Positions 52,895 through 61,062 of a stretch of DNA of 64,000 nucleotides are shown piece after piece (the stretch's first letter is position 1; each line of letters begins with the position of its first letter). The notes under the pieces are model-generated. The model saw nothing but the letters and a program-made list of their open reading frames with translations, searched no databases and was not told the DNA's origin. The position numbers and the translations under genes are program-made. This DNA comes from Emcibacter sp048269205 (GTDB lineage: Bacteria; Pseudomonadota; Alphaproteobacteria; Sphingomonadales; Emcibacteraceae): positions 186,001-250,000 of the forward strand of contig NZ_JBLXJC010000003.1 of NCBI RefSeq assembly GCF_048269205.1. Direction: 5' to 3'.

Positions 52895-54427
52895 TCAGGC
52901 GGCTGTCCTTGCCGTAGCCACCTCGTCCAGTGCTGCCGCCAGGGCCACACCTTCCTCGTCCTTGAGGGCAGCTACTTTCAGCTTCTTCAGACACTCTGCC
53001 GCATCCTGACGGGTTTTGAAAGCCTCGTAAGCCGCCATGATTGTCATCACATTGCCGATGCCACGTTCATGGGTGCCGCTGTAGCCCTTGATCAGCCGCT
53101 GCAACCCGGCCACTTCACAGCCAAGCTCGTAGTCAAGACGGGCCGCTTCCTTCACCTTGTCGATCCAGGCTTCGATACGGGCGGTTTCCTTTTTAAACCG
53201 GAGACTGCCGCGGCGCATGCCCTTGAGGCTGCTGAGCACATAAAAAAGCAAAAATCCGGGCAGCCGCGTGGTGGTAATCCGCCGTCCCTTGCCGAGGAAA
53301 CGATCAAAAACGGACCGCCAGAATTTACTGCCGAGAAAATAAGTGCCGAGCCCCGCCGGCAGGATGTCGCACATTTCCTCAAGCCGGGGATGCAGGTATT
53401 CAGACACATCCACAATCTGTCCGTCGGCCGCCTTGACGTCATCGCGGAACCGGTCGAAGCGGGACGCCCGCACCTTGAGGTCGGCGACCCGGATGGTGTC
53501 GTCATAAGCCATGGCCAGCGCCAGATAGCGGGCCATGTCCTTGGTCAGGCCGAAGCCCCGTTTCTCGCCACCAAGCTCCCGGTCCAGTTCGGCAACTTCA
53601 CCCAGGCGGTCCAGATAGAGGTTAGCATAGGCCGGGTCCTGATAATCCACCAGTTTCTTCAGCCCCTCGGTCATCAGGAAATGGGCGTGGGCCGGAAAGT
53701 CCTTTTTCATGCGTTCCAGCAAAGGCGCCACGGTCGGAGACGGTTGTCCGGACGGGTTTTTGGCAGCTTCCACTTCTTCAACCGGAAGCTGGCCACGGGC
53801 CCGCTCGAAGCCCAGGGCAAAACCACGCAGATTGGCTGGCACCGCCTTCTTGGTGTCCTCGATGGTTTTTTCAAAGGTGCTGCGCTCGAAGGGCAAGGCC
53901 CCTGAACCTGCCAGCGCGCCGAACAAAACGGAACTGATCACCGCATTCACGGAACGGGCGGCCTCGTCCATGTTGAAACAGATGAATTTACCGGCGCTTT
54001 TTTGGGAAAGCTCGCGCACATTGTCCAGTTCGCGGCGTCCGTCACCCATTTCCTGTTTTTCAACTATGGCATAGTCGCGGTGATCGGATGCGAGAAGGGT
54101 TGTCTTGCCGGTCACAAAGCCGCGCACCAGCGCGCGCCCCGCCTCCATCATTTCCGAAGCAATGACGATGTCCACATCACCGGGAATTGGAGTCAGGGCC
54201 AGTACCGGTTTCTTACCGGCCCGCTCTGCCATATGGGCGGGAAACAGCTCGATATAATAGATCGTCGCGCCAGTGCGCTGGGCCACACCGGGCACAGAGG
54301 TATATTGCGCCATGTAGCCCTGGGATTCGGCCAGGTCGAGAATCCATTTGGACAAAACCCCGCCGCCCTGTCCGCCCATGGCGATAATGGCGATATTAAT
54401 CGGACGGTCTTTTAAAAGTTCAGTCAT
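52895..54427 (-). CDS. iorB: Indolepyruvate oxidoreductase beta subunit, long form (IorB plus DUF6537)
   Basis: 510 residues. The N-terminal 200 or so match the pyruvate-ferredoxin oxidoreductase gamma-type domain: IAIIAMGGQGGGVLSKWILDLAESQG, VPGVAQRTGATIYYIELFP, DIVIASEMMEAGRALVRGFV. The C-terminal extension (about 230-510) is the helical DUF6537 found in long IorB proteins. The partner IorA is three bases upstream. Together they oxidatively decarboxylate an aryl 2-oxoacid to the acyl-CoA, giving electrons to ferredoxin. Confidence 0.88.
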   Translation of the reverse strand: MTELLKDRPINIAIIAMGGQGGGVLSKWILDLAESQGYMAQYTSVPGVAQRTGATIYYIELFPAHMAERAGKKPVLALTPIPGDVDIVIASEMMEAGRALVRGFVTGKTTLLASDHRDYAIVEKQEMGDGRRELDNVRELSQKSAGKFICFNMDEAARSVNAVISSVLFGALAGSGALPFERSTFEKTIEDTKKAVPANLRGFALGFERARGQLPVEEVEAAKNPSGQPSPTVAPLLERMKKDFPAHAHFLMTEGLKKLVDYQDPAYANLYLDRLGEVAELDRELGGEKRGFGLTKDMARYLALAMAYDDTIRVADLKVRASRFDRFRDDVKAADGQIVDVSEYLHPRLEEMCDILPAGLGTYFLGSKFWRSVFDRFLGKGRRITTTRLPGFLLFYVLSSLKGMRRGSLRFKKETARIEAWIDKVKEAARLDYELGCEVAGLQRLIKGYSGTHERGIGNVMTIMAAYEAFKTRQDAAECLKKLKVAALKDEEGVALAAALDEVATARTAA

Positions 54428-54430
54428 GGC

Positions 54431-56581
54431 TCAGACCTCCCCAAAGCTGTATTTGGCGCGTTTTTTGTCGATCCGGCGCTGCAGGAAGCCAATCACTTTA
54501 ACCCTTATTCCGGAAGTGAAACGATCCCACCCGTTAGGGTTATAGACCAGCTCCGCCCGGAAGAAGGACGGACACAGAACCGCCGCATGAGTGACCTCGC
54601 CACACACCCCGCAGCCGACGCAGTCATTGTTGACCCAGGCCACCGGGTCCTCCCGCAAGGGGTCCGGATTGTCGCGAATGGTCAATGAAGGGCAACCGGA
54701 CAGGCGGATACAGGCGTGATCCCCGGTACAGGTGTCCGGATCAACACCGAACCTGGCCCGGACCACCCGCTTGCCGTCCTTGATCATTTTGTTGCGCTGG
54801 GGCTTTTCCCGGCGCTGGCGGTTGAGCATGCATTCGCTCTCGGCAATAATCACCTTGGGCCCCTTTTCCGGGGTCGTCATAGCTTCCCTGAGCACTTTCA
54901 CCATGTCGCTGATGCGATAGGTTTCCACCGTGCGTTGCCATTTGATGCCGAGCCCGGCGATGGCCTTGCTGATGAGATTGTTGGTGCTTTTGCTCTTGTT
55001 TATGGCCCGGGAGGACAGAATATCCTGCCCGCCGGTCGCCGCACTGTAACCATTGTCCACAATGACCAGCAGGTTGTCATTCTTGTTGAACACCGCGTTG
55101 CCCACGCCACTGGTCAGGCCGTTATGCCAGAAGCCGCCATCGCCCATGATGGAGATGGTGCGCTTGTCAGATTCCGTATTAAACGCCGAGGCGCCGGACC
55201 AGCCCAGGCCATAGCCCATGGTGGTATTGCCGATATTAAAGGGCGGCAGGATGGAAAACAGGTGACAACCGATATCACAGCTTACATGAATATTGCCCAG
55301 TTCCCTCTGCAACAGCTTCATGGCCGTAAAGACCGGACGTTCCGGACAGCCGGTACAAAAGCCTACCGGGCGGGCCGGCACCGTTTCCGCCAGCGAGGCA
55401 TGTTCCTCCTCGTTGAGAACGGCCGGCAAAGCCGGACTGTCGGCAATGACCTCGGTGTTGTTCTTTTCATAGAATTTTCTGACCCCTTCCAGAATCACCT
55501 GGCCGGTATATTCCCCGGCCAGCGGCAGCACGTCCTTGCCGTGCACCTTGGTCTGGATGTCCTTACGCCGAAGGATGGTATTGATATTCTGTTCCAGATA
55601 TTCCGGCTGGCCTTCTTCCACCACCAGCACCGCTTTTTTATCGACACAGAAACCGGCCACTTCGTCATCAATCAGCGGATAGGTCACGTTCAGACAATAA
55701 ACCGGGATGTCGGTATTGCCATAGTGGTCGGCAAGACCAAGCAGCGCCAGAGCCCGCATCAGCGTATTATACATGCCGCCCTGAACGATAATCCCGCAAT
55801 CACCGCTGTGACCGCCGAGGAATTCGTTGAGCTTGTTATCCTTGATGAATTTCACCGCAGCAGGCCAGCGATGGCCCACTTTTTCATGTTCATGGACAAA
55901 GTTGGATGGCGGCAGCACCACACGGCCATAATCCCGCACCGGATTTTCCATCGCTTCCCGCAGGGTAAATTCCGGCCGCTTGTTTTCCCTGGCAATGAAG
56001 CTGCCGTGCACATGACAGGCCCGAATCCTGAGTTCCAGCATCACCGGCGTATTGGAGGCTTCCGATAGCTCAAATCCCTTTTCCACCATGTCGACAATGG
56101 ATTCCAGGTTGGGCCGCGGGTCCAGCAGCCACATCTGCGACTTCATGGCAAAAGCATGGGAGCGTTCCTGCATGATCGAGGAACCTTCCCCGTAATCCTC
56201 ACCAATGATCACCAGGGTGCCGCCCATGACCCCGCTGGAGGACACACTGGCCAGGGCGTCGGAGGCCACATTGGTGCCGACGGTGGATTTCCAGGTCACG
56301 GCCCCGCGCAGGGGATAATTGACAGAGGCCGCCAGCATGGCCGCCGCCGCCGCTTCGGAAGCGCTTGCCTCAAAGTGAATACCAAGTTCGGAAAGAATAT
56401 CCTCCGCATCGGACAATACGTCCATCAGATGGGAGATGGGGGCGCCCTGATAGCCGCCCACATAGGAGACACCGGACTGCAGCAGCGCTTTGGTGACCGC
56501 CAGAATTCCTTCGCCGCGGAATTCCTCCCCGGCAGGAACCTTCAGGTCCTGAACTTCTTTTGCAAATGATCTTTCAGCCAT
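54431..56581 (-). CDS. iorA: Indolepyruvate:ferredoxin oxidoreductase alpha subunit
   Basis: 716 residues. The N-terminal 2-oxoacid oxidoreductase domains (VSYVGGYQGAPISHLMDVL) are followed by the thiamin diphosphate domain (GDGGFWHNGLTSGVGNAVF with a later VDNGYSAATGGQ). Two ferredoxin-type clusters close the chain (CTGDHACIRLSGC and CVGCGVCGEVTHAAVLC). IorA enzymes act on aryl pyruvates. Here the neighbour resembling isatin hydrolase suggests isatinate (2-aminophenylglyoxylate) as the substrate, which is inference. Confidence 0.9.
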   Translation of the reverse strand: MAERSFAKEVQDLKVPAGEEFRGEGILAVTKALLQSGVSYVGGYQGAPISHLMDVLSDAEDILSELGIHFEASASEAAAAAMLAASVNYPLRGAVTWKSTVGTNVASDALASVSSSGVMGGTLVIIGEDYGEGSSIMQERSHAFAMKSQMWLLDPRPNLESIVDMVEKGFELSEASNTPVMLELRIRACHVHGSFIARENKRPEFTLREAMENPVRDYGRVVLPPSNFVHEHEKVGHRWPAAVKFIKDNKLNEFLGGHSGDCGIIVQGGMYNTLMRALALLGLADHYGNTDIPVYCLNVTYPLIDDEVAGFCVDKKAVLVVEEGQPEYLEQNINTILRRKDIQTKVHGKDVLPLAGEYTGQVILEGVRKFYEKNNTEVIADSPALPAVLNEEEHASLAETVPARPVGFCTGCPERPVFTAMKLLQRELGNIHVSCDIGCHLFSILPPFNIGNTTMGYGLGWSGASAFNTESDKRTISIMGDGGFWHNGLTSGVGNAVFNKNDNLLVIVDNGYSAATGGQDILSSRAINKSKSTNNLISKAIAGLGIKWQRTVETYRISDMVKVLREAMTTPEKGPKVIIAESECMLNRQRREKPQRNKMIKDGKRVVRARFGVDPDTCTGDHACIRLSGCPSLTIRDNPDPLREDPVAWVNNDCVGCGVCGEVTHAAVLCPSFFRAELVYNPNGWDRFTSGIRVKVIGFLQRRIDKKRAKYSFGEV

Positions 56582-56649
56582 AGTCCACCCGTCTTTTTAA
56601 TTGGAGGAGCCGCCCCGGCAGGGACGACTCTCAACAATCAAGACTCTAG

Positions 56650-56695
56650 GATATATTAATTGAAAAATCAAATGATTTTAAGAGTAATATATCCG
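56650..56695. promoter_or_regulatory. 46-bp nested inverted repeat between gcdH-like gene and iorA
   Basis: GGATATATTA (56650-56659) pairs with TAATATATCC (56686-56695). Nested inside, AAAATCA (56665-56671) pairs with TGATTTT (56674-56680) about the same centre, with five-base bulges on each side. All 17 arm positions pair exactly. It lies 69 bp before the iorA start and just beyond the preceding stop. It may be an operator or a transcript hairpin that adjusts downstream expression. Confidence 0.7.
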
Positions 56696-56698
56696 AAC

Positions 56699-57877
56699 TT
56701 ATGAGAAAGCCTGCAGTCCCGTAATGGCCCGGCCCAGGATCAGGGCATGCACATCATGGGTGCCTTCATAGGTGTTGACCGCTTCCAGGTTCATCACATG
56801 GCGAATGACATGGAATTCGTCGGCAACCCCGTTGCCGCCGTGCATGTCGCGGGCCATACGGGCAATGTCCAGCGCCTTGCCGCAGTTATTGCGCTTGATC
56901 AGGGAGATGGCAGGCACACCAAGCTTGCCCTCATCCATCAGGCGCCCGGCCTGCAGGGCGGCGTGAAGGCCGAGCGTGATTTCCGTCTGCATGTCAGCCA
57001 GTTTTTTCTGCACCAGCTGGGTTGCCGCCAGCGGCCGGTCAAACTGTATCCTGTCAAGAGTATACTGACGGGCGGCATGCCAGCAGAATTCGGCCGCGCC
57101 TATAGCGCCCCAGGCAATCCCGAAGCGGGCCTTGTTCAGGCAGCTGAATGGGCCTTTCAGCCCCTTCACTTCAGGGAATTTGTTTTCTTCCGGTACAAAA
57201 ACCTCGTCCATCACAATCTCACCGGTGATGGAGGCGCGGAGCGAAAATTTTCCTTCGATTTTCGGCGCGGAAAGGCCTTTCATGCCCTTCTCCAGAATGA
57301 AGCCGCGGATATCGCCTTCATCATCCTTGGCCCAGACCACAAACACATCCGCGATCGGAGAGTTGGTGATCCACATTTTGGCGCCACTGAGGGAATAACC
57401 GCCATCCACCTTCCGGGCCCGGGTTTTCATGCTGGCCGGGTCGGAACCGGCGTTGGGTTCTGTAAGGCCGAAACAGCCGACATATTCACCGGTCGCCAGT
57501 TTGGGCAGGAATTTCTGTTTCTGCTCCTCCGTGCCGAATTCATTGATCGGATGCATGACAAGAGAAGACTGCACGGACATGGCGGAACGGTATCCGCTGT
57601 CCACACGCTCCACCTCGCGGGCAACCAGGCCATAGGTGACATAGTTGGTTCCGGCACAGCCGTAGCCGTCAATGGTGCAGCCCAGCAGTCCCAGTTCGCC
57701 CAGTTCATTCATGATCTCGCGATGGAAAATCTCGTGCCGGTTGGCTTCCAGAACCCGGGTCATAAGCTTGTCCTGGCAATAGGACCGGGCGCTCTCCATG
57801 ATCATGCGCTCTTCTTCGGTCAGCGCATCTTCGAATCCCAGCGGATCTTCCCAGTTAAATGAAGGTAGTGATGACAT
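56699..57877 (-). CDS. gcdH: Glutaryl-CoA dehydrogenase-like acyl-CoA dehydrogenase
   Basis: 392 residues of the FAD acyl-CoA dehydrogenase family, closest in appearance to GcdH, which oxidises and decarboxylates glutaryl-CoA to crotonyl-CoA. Segments are FGLTEPNAGSDPASM, GAKMWITNSPIADVFVVWAK and the catalytic glutamate in NLEAVNTYEGTHDVHALIL. The name is by likeness; a related dicarboxylic acyl-CoA is possible. It lies between RidA and the nested repeat. Confidence 0.85.
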   Translation of the reverse strand: MSSLPSFNWEDPLGFEDALTEEERMIMESARSYCQDKLMTRVLEANRHEIFHREIMNELGELGLLGCTIDGYGCAGTNYVTYGLVAREVERVDSGYRSAMSVQSSLVMHPINEFGTEEQKQKFLPKLATGEYVGCFGLTEPNAGSDPASMKTRARKVDGGYSLSGAKMWITNSPIADVFVVWAKDDEGDIRGFILEKGMKGLSAPKIEGKFSLRASITGEIVMDEVFVPEENKFPEVKGLKGPFSCLNKARFGIAWGAIGAAEFCWHAARQYTLDRIQFDRPLAATQLVQKKLADMQTEITLGLHAALQAGRLMDEGKLGVPAISLIKRNNCGKALDIARMARDMHGGNGVADEFHVIRHVMNLEAVNTYEGTHDVHALILGRAITGLQAFS

Positions 57878-57891
57878 TGTTTTATCTCTCG

Positions 57892-58287
57892 TTAGTCAGG
57901 TATTACTGCTGTTGTTTCAATTTCGATTTTTGCCGCATCCTCGATCAGGGCGACCACCTGGACACAGGCCATGCAGGGGAAAACCTTGCCCAGGACCTCG
58001 CGCCAGACGGCACCGATTTCCGCAAGGTTCTCGGTATATTCCTTCTTGTCGGTAATATACCATGTCATGCGGACAATATCCTCAGGCTTTGCCCCGGCTT
58101 CCGCCAGAACCGCCTTCGTGCTGATCAGCGCCTGTCTCAACTGACCGATCAGGTCCTTATGCTCAAACTCTTCCCGCTCGTTCCATCCAATGATGCCGGC
58201 GGTAAAGATCATCTTTCCCGTCGCCATGATGCCATTGGCGTACCCCTTCGGCCGCGGCCAGCCTTCGGGCTGCAATATTTTTCTCAT
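57892..58287 (-). CDS. RidA-family enamine/imine deaminase
   Basis: 131 residues of the YjgF/YER057c/UK114 family: YANGIMATGKMIFTAGIIGW, then LIGQLRQALISTKAVLAEAGAKPEDIVRMTWYI. The conserved Arg that binds the substrate carboxylate lies near residue 105 in the PCMACVQVVAL region of the C-terminus by family likeness. RidA hydrolyses reactive enamines/imines. In an operon that may process an amino-substituted ring acyl-CoA it would release ammonia; that is inferred. Confidence 0.87.
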   Translation of the reverse strand: MRKILQPEGWPRPKGYANGIMATGKMIFTAGIIGWNEREEFEHKDLIGQLRQALISTKAVLAEAGAKPEDIVRMTWYITDKKEYTENLAEIGAVWREVLGKVFPCMACVQVVALIEDAAKIEIETTAVIPD

Positions 58288-58300
58288 GTATCAAACTCTC

Positions 58301-59479
58301 TTATGCTTTATGATCCTGAAGATGCTGTCTGGCAATGACAATTTTCTGAACTTCCGATGCACCTTCGTAAATTCTCAGCGCCCTGATTTCCCGGTAGAGT
58401 TCCTCCACCTTCACGCCTTTGGTTACGCCAAGGCCACCGAACAACTGCACCGCCTTGTCAATGACAAGCTGGGCCTGGTCGGTAGCATAGAGCTTGGCCA
58501 TTGCGGCTTCCCGGGTGACCCGGGTTTTCTTGACATCCTTGACCCAGGCGGAGCGATAGACCAGGAGAGCGGAAGCATCCACATCCAGCGCCATTTCCGC
58601 CAGCCTCTCCTGGGCAATGGGCAGATCGGAGAGCGTCGCGCCGAACATCTTGCGACTGACCCCCCGATCCGTCGCCTCGTCCAGGGCCCGGCGGGCAAAA
58701 CCAAGCGCCGCTGCCCCGACCGTGGTGCGGAAAATATCCAGGGTACCAAGCGCGATCTTCATGCCTTCGTCGTCATTGCCGATCTGACGATCCTCGGCGA
58801 CCCTGCAATTATCAAAAGACAAGGTCCCCAGCGGATGGGGTGCAATTACCTCAATGCGATCGGTAACGGAAAAGCCTTCACAATCCCTGTCCACGACCAC
58901 GGCGCTCATCTTTTTGCCGTCCCTGCCGTTACGGGCAAACAGGGTATAGAAGTCGGCGATACCGCCGTTGGAAATCCAGGTTTTTTCCCCGTTGGCGACA
59001 AAGCCATCGCCGGAACGTTCCACGTAAGTCTGCATGGCCGCCACATCGGACCCTGCATCTGTTTCCGACAGGGCAAAGGCGGCGATCTTTTTGCCTGTCG
59101 CCACATCAGGCAGATAAGCCTGTTTCAGCTCTTCCGAGCCAAAGGTGCTGATGGCGCCTGATCCCAACCCCTGCATGGCAAAGGCAAAATCGGCTAGGCC
59201 GGAATGGCGGGCCAGGGTTTCCCGGATCAGGGCAAGTGAACGCACATCCAGTGTTTCGTGGACGCCGCCACAGGCCTTCGGCACGGCATAGCGCAACCAG
59301 CCCGCTTCTCCAAGCGCCCGCACCAGCGCGATGCAGGTCTCGTCCACATTTTCATGGGCGCCATCCGCATCAACAATAGCCGGCAGGTTTTCATGGGCCC
59401 AGACATCCAGATCGCGGGCCAGAGTCCGGTGATGATCTTCGAAGAAGGGCCAGTCGAGGTAACTTGTATCGGGCATCAT
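58301..59479 (-). CDS. Acyl-CoA dehydrogenase
   Basis: 392 residues, FAD acyl-CoA dehydrogenase superfamily: AFALSETDAGSDVAAM, GEKTWISNGGIADFYTLFAR, GRQ-like IAQERLAEMALDVDAS and the catalytic glutamate in LRIYEGASEVQKIVIARQ. The start ATGATG overlaps the end of the crotonase gene. The substrate would be a ring or ring-opened acyl-CoA of the pathway; the enzyme is clearly different from the GcdH-like one downstream. Confidence 0.88.
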   Translation of the reverse strand: MMPDTSYLDWPFFEDHHRTLARDLDVWAHENLPAIVDADGAHENVDETCIALVRALGEAGWLRYAVPKACGGVHETLDVRSLALIRETLARHSGLADFAFAMQGLGSGAISTFGSEELKQAYLPDVATGKKIAAFALSETDAGSDVAAMQTYVERSGDGFVANGEKTWISNGGIADFYTLFARNGRDGKKMSAVVVDRDCEGFSVTDRIEVIAPHPLGTLSFDNCRVAEDRQIGNDDEGMKIALGTLDIFRTTVGAAALGFARRALDEATDRGVSRKMFGATLSDLPIAQERLAEMALDVDASALLVYRSAWVKDVKKTRVTREAAMAKLYATDQAQLVIDKAVQLFGGLGVTKGVKVEELYREIRALRIYEGASEVQKIVIARQHLQDHKA

Positions 59480-60294
59480 CAGTTTCCTTCAAAAACCGGT
59501 TTTTCCTTGGCCACAAAAGCGTGATAGGCCCGGGCGAAATCCTCGGTCTGCATGCAGATGGCCTGGGCCTGGGCTTCCGCCTCGATGGCCGTATCCAGGC
59601 TCATGTCCCATTCCATGTTCAGCTGGTTTTTGGTGATGCCATTGGCAAAGGTGGGGCCACTGGCCAGGCGTCGCGCCATTTTCATGGCTTCGGCTTCCAG
59701 TTCCCCGGCAGGGACCACCTTGTTGAAATAGCCCCAGCGTTCACCCTCCTCGGCACCGAGCGCCCGGCCCGTGAACAGCAACTCGCTGGCCCGGCCCTGG
59801 CCGATAATGCGCGGCAGGATGGCGCAGGCCCCCATATCACAGCCGGCAAGCCCGACCCGGTTGAACAGAAATGCCGTCTGTGCATCCGGTGTGGCATAAC
59901 GGAAATCTGAAGCCATGGCGATGATGGCGCCGGCTCCGGCGCTGATACCGTTGACGGCGGCGATAATCGGTTGCGGACAGCCGCGCATGGCCTTGACCAG
60001 ATCGCCGGTCATCCGGGTGAATTTCAACAGCCCGGTCATCTCCATCTTGATCAGCGGACCGATGATGTCATGCACATTTCCGCCGGAACAGAAGTTGCCG
60101 TCGGTACTGCCAAAGACAATCGCCTTGACCTCGTCAATATAGACCAGTTCCCGGAAGAAATCCCGAAGCTCCGCATAGGATTCGAAAGTCAACGGGTTCT
60201 TCTGGGACGGCACATTGAGGGCCACACGGCCAATGCCGTCCTCGAACTGCCAGAGGAAATGTTCGGGTTTGTATGTTTTGGGGTCCAGCGTCAT
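59479..60294 (-). CDS. Crotonase-superfamily protein lacking both canonical catalytic glutamates
   Basis: 271 residues of enoyl-CoA hydratase fold: FGSTDGNFCSGGNVHDIIGP (oxyanion-hole segment), then NGISAGAGAIIAMASDFRYAT. The positions of the hydratase glutamates are I124 and R146, while D153 in LAGCDMGACAIL is a possible alternative acid/base. Simple hydration is therefore doubtful; a ring-opening hydrolase or other crotonase reaction is more likely. It overlaps the MarR stop by four bases and the dehydrogenase start by one. Confidence 0.84.
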   Translation of the reverse strand: MTLDPKTYKPEHFLWQFEDGIGRVALNVPSQKNPLTFESYAELRDFFRELVYIDEVKAIVFGSTDGNFCSGGNVHDIIGPLIKMEMTGLLKFTRMTGDLVKAMRGCPQPIIAAVNGISAGAGAIIAMASDFRYATPDAQTAFLFNRVGLAGCDMGACAILPRIIGQGRASELLFTGRALGAEEGERWGYFNKVVPAGELEAEAMKMARRLASGPTFANGITKNQLNMEWDMSLDTAIEAEAQAQAICMQTEDFARAYHAFVAKEKPVFEGN

Positions 60295-60773
60295 GCCACA
60301 TCCTTTTCCTTGCTTGTCAGTAACGGCGGCAGCTGGCTCAACAGGTCCTGCAGGGCCGCAAGATCCGCCTCCGACAATTCCTTGAAGGTTTCCCCGATCC
60401 AGCTGCGATGTTTGTCCGCCATTTTCCTGAACAGCGCCTCGCCTTCATCGGACAGGGAATAAATCACTACCCGGGCATCATTGGCATCATTGCGCCTAAG
60501 CACAAGGCCTTCCTGTATCAGCTTGCCGATCACCTGGGTGGTGTTGCCTTCGCTGACAAAAAGCTGGCGCGACAGCTCCCCTGACCTGAGACCGTTGCGA
60601 TTGCCCCGTTGCAGGGCGGACAGAATATCAAACCGGGAGATGGAAATGCCGAACTGCGCCCGAAGCTTGGAATCAATATCCTTCTTGATGGTATTGGACG
60701 CCCTGAGAAGCGCAAGCCAGGTGCGCAGGGTTTTCATATCCCTATTCATTTCGTTCATACCGGAGTATCCCAT
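60291..60773 (-). CDS. MarR-family regulator (first gene of the long operon)
   Basis: 160 residues with a winged helix-turn-helix (RSGELSRQLFVSEGNTTQVIGKLIQEGLVLRRNDANDARVV). Divergent from the isatin-hydrolase-like gene, with 289 bp between them that carry several repeats. The exact start is unsure; several Met codons lie in the first 13 residues and none has a strong ribosome-binding site. Confidence 0.85.
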   Translation of the reverse strand: MGYSGMNEMNRDMKTLRTWLALLRASNTIKKDIDSKLRAQFGISISRFDILSALQRGNRNGLRSGELSRQLFVSEGNTTQVIGKLIQEGLVLRRNDANDARVVIYSLSDEGEALFRKMADKHRSWIGETFKELSEADLAALQDLLSQLPPLLTSKEKDVA

Positions 60774-61062
60774 AAATATCTGGTGTGCTACAGATAGAAG
60801 GCCACTTGATAATCATCCAGCCATCCCGTACAATATGCTATATATTTTAGTATTAAAATAAAATTTGTCAAACTCAATTATTATAGTTATTATTGCTATA
60901 GAACAGAGTTATATGGGTGATGCGCCCATTACTTTATAGATAAAATAAATAACATCACAGATAAAATAAATAGCATCGCAGTTCCTCGAGAGACCCGGGG
61001 GACAGGAACAAACCAAGGTCCGCCCGCGGGTGGGCTGTACAAACCTAGGATGGGAATGAACT
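60774..61062. other. Divergent intergenic region with inverted and tandem repeats
   Basis: AT-rich half nearest the MarR gene, with a TATTTTA-N4-TAAAATA dyad (60843-60860). An ATGGG/CCCAT dyad lies at 60913-60929. A tandem repeat lies at 60938-60979. The GC-rich half nearest the hydrolase has CCCGCGGG. No open frame or RNA gene is evident, so this is the control region of both operons. Confidence 0.6.
60938..60979. repeat. Tandem 21-bp direct repeat
   Basis: Two copies, beginning AGATAAAATAAATA, lie end to end with 19 of 21 bases identical. The two-turn spacing would put two protein-binding faces on the same side of the DNA. Confidence 0.75.

Noticed and set aside
54716..56068. A 450-codon open frame on the plus strand opposite iorA
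   Set aside because: It is the antisense of a well-conserved gene in GC-rich DNA; its translation has no recognisable motif.
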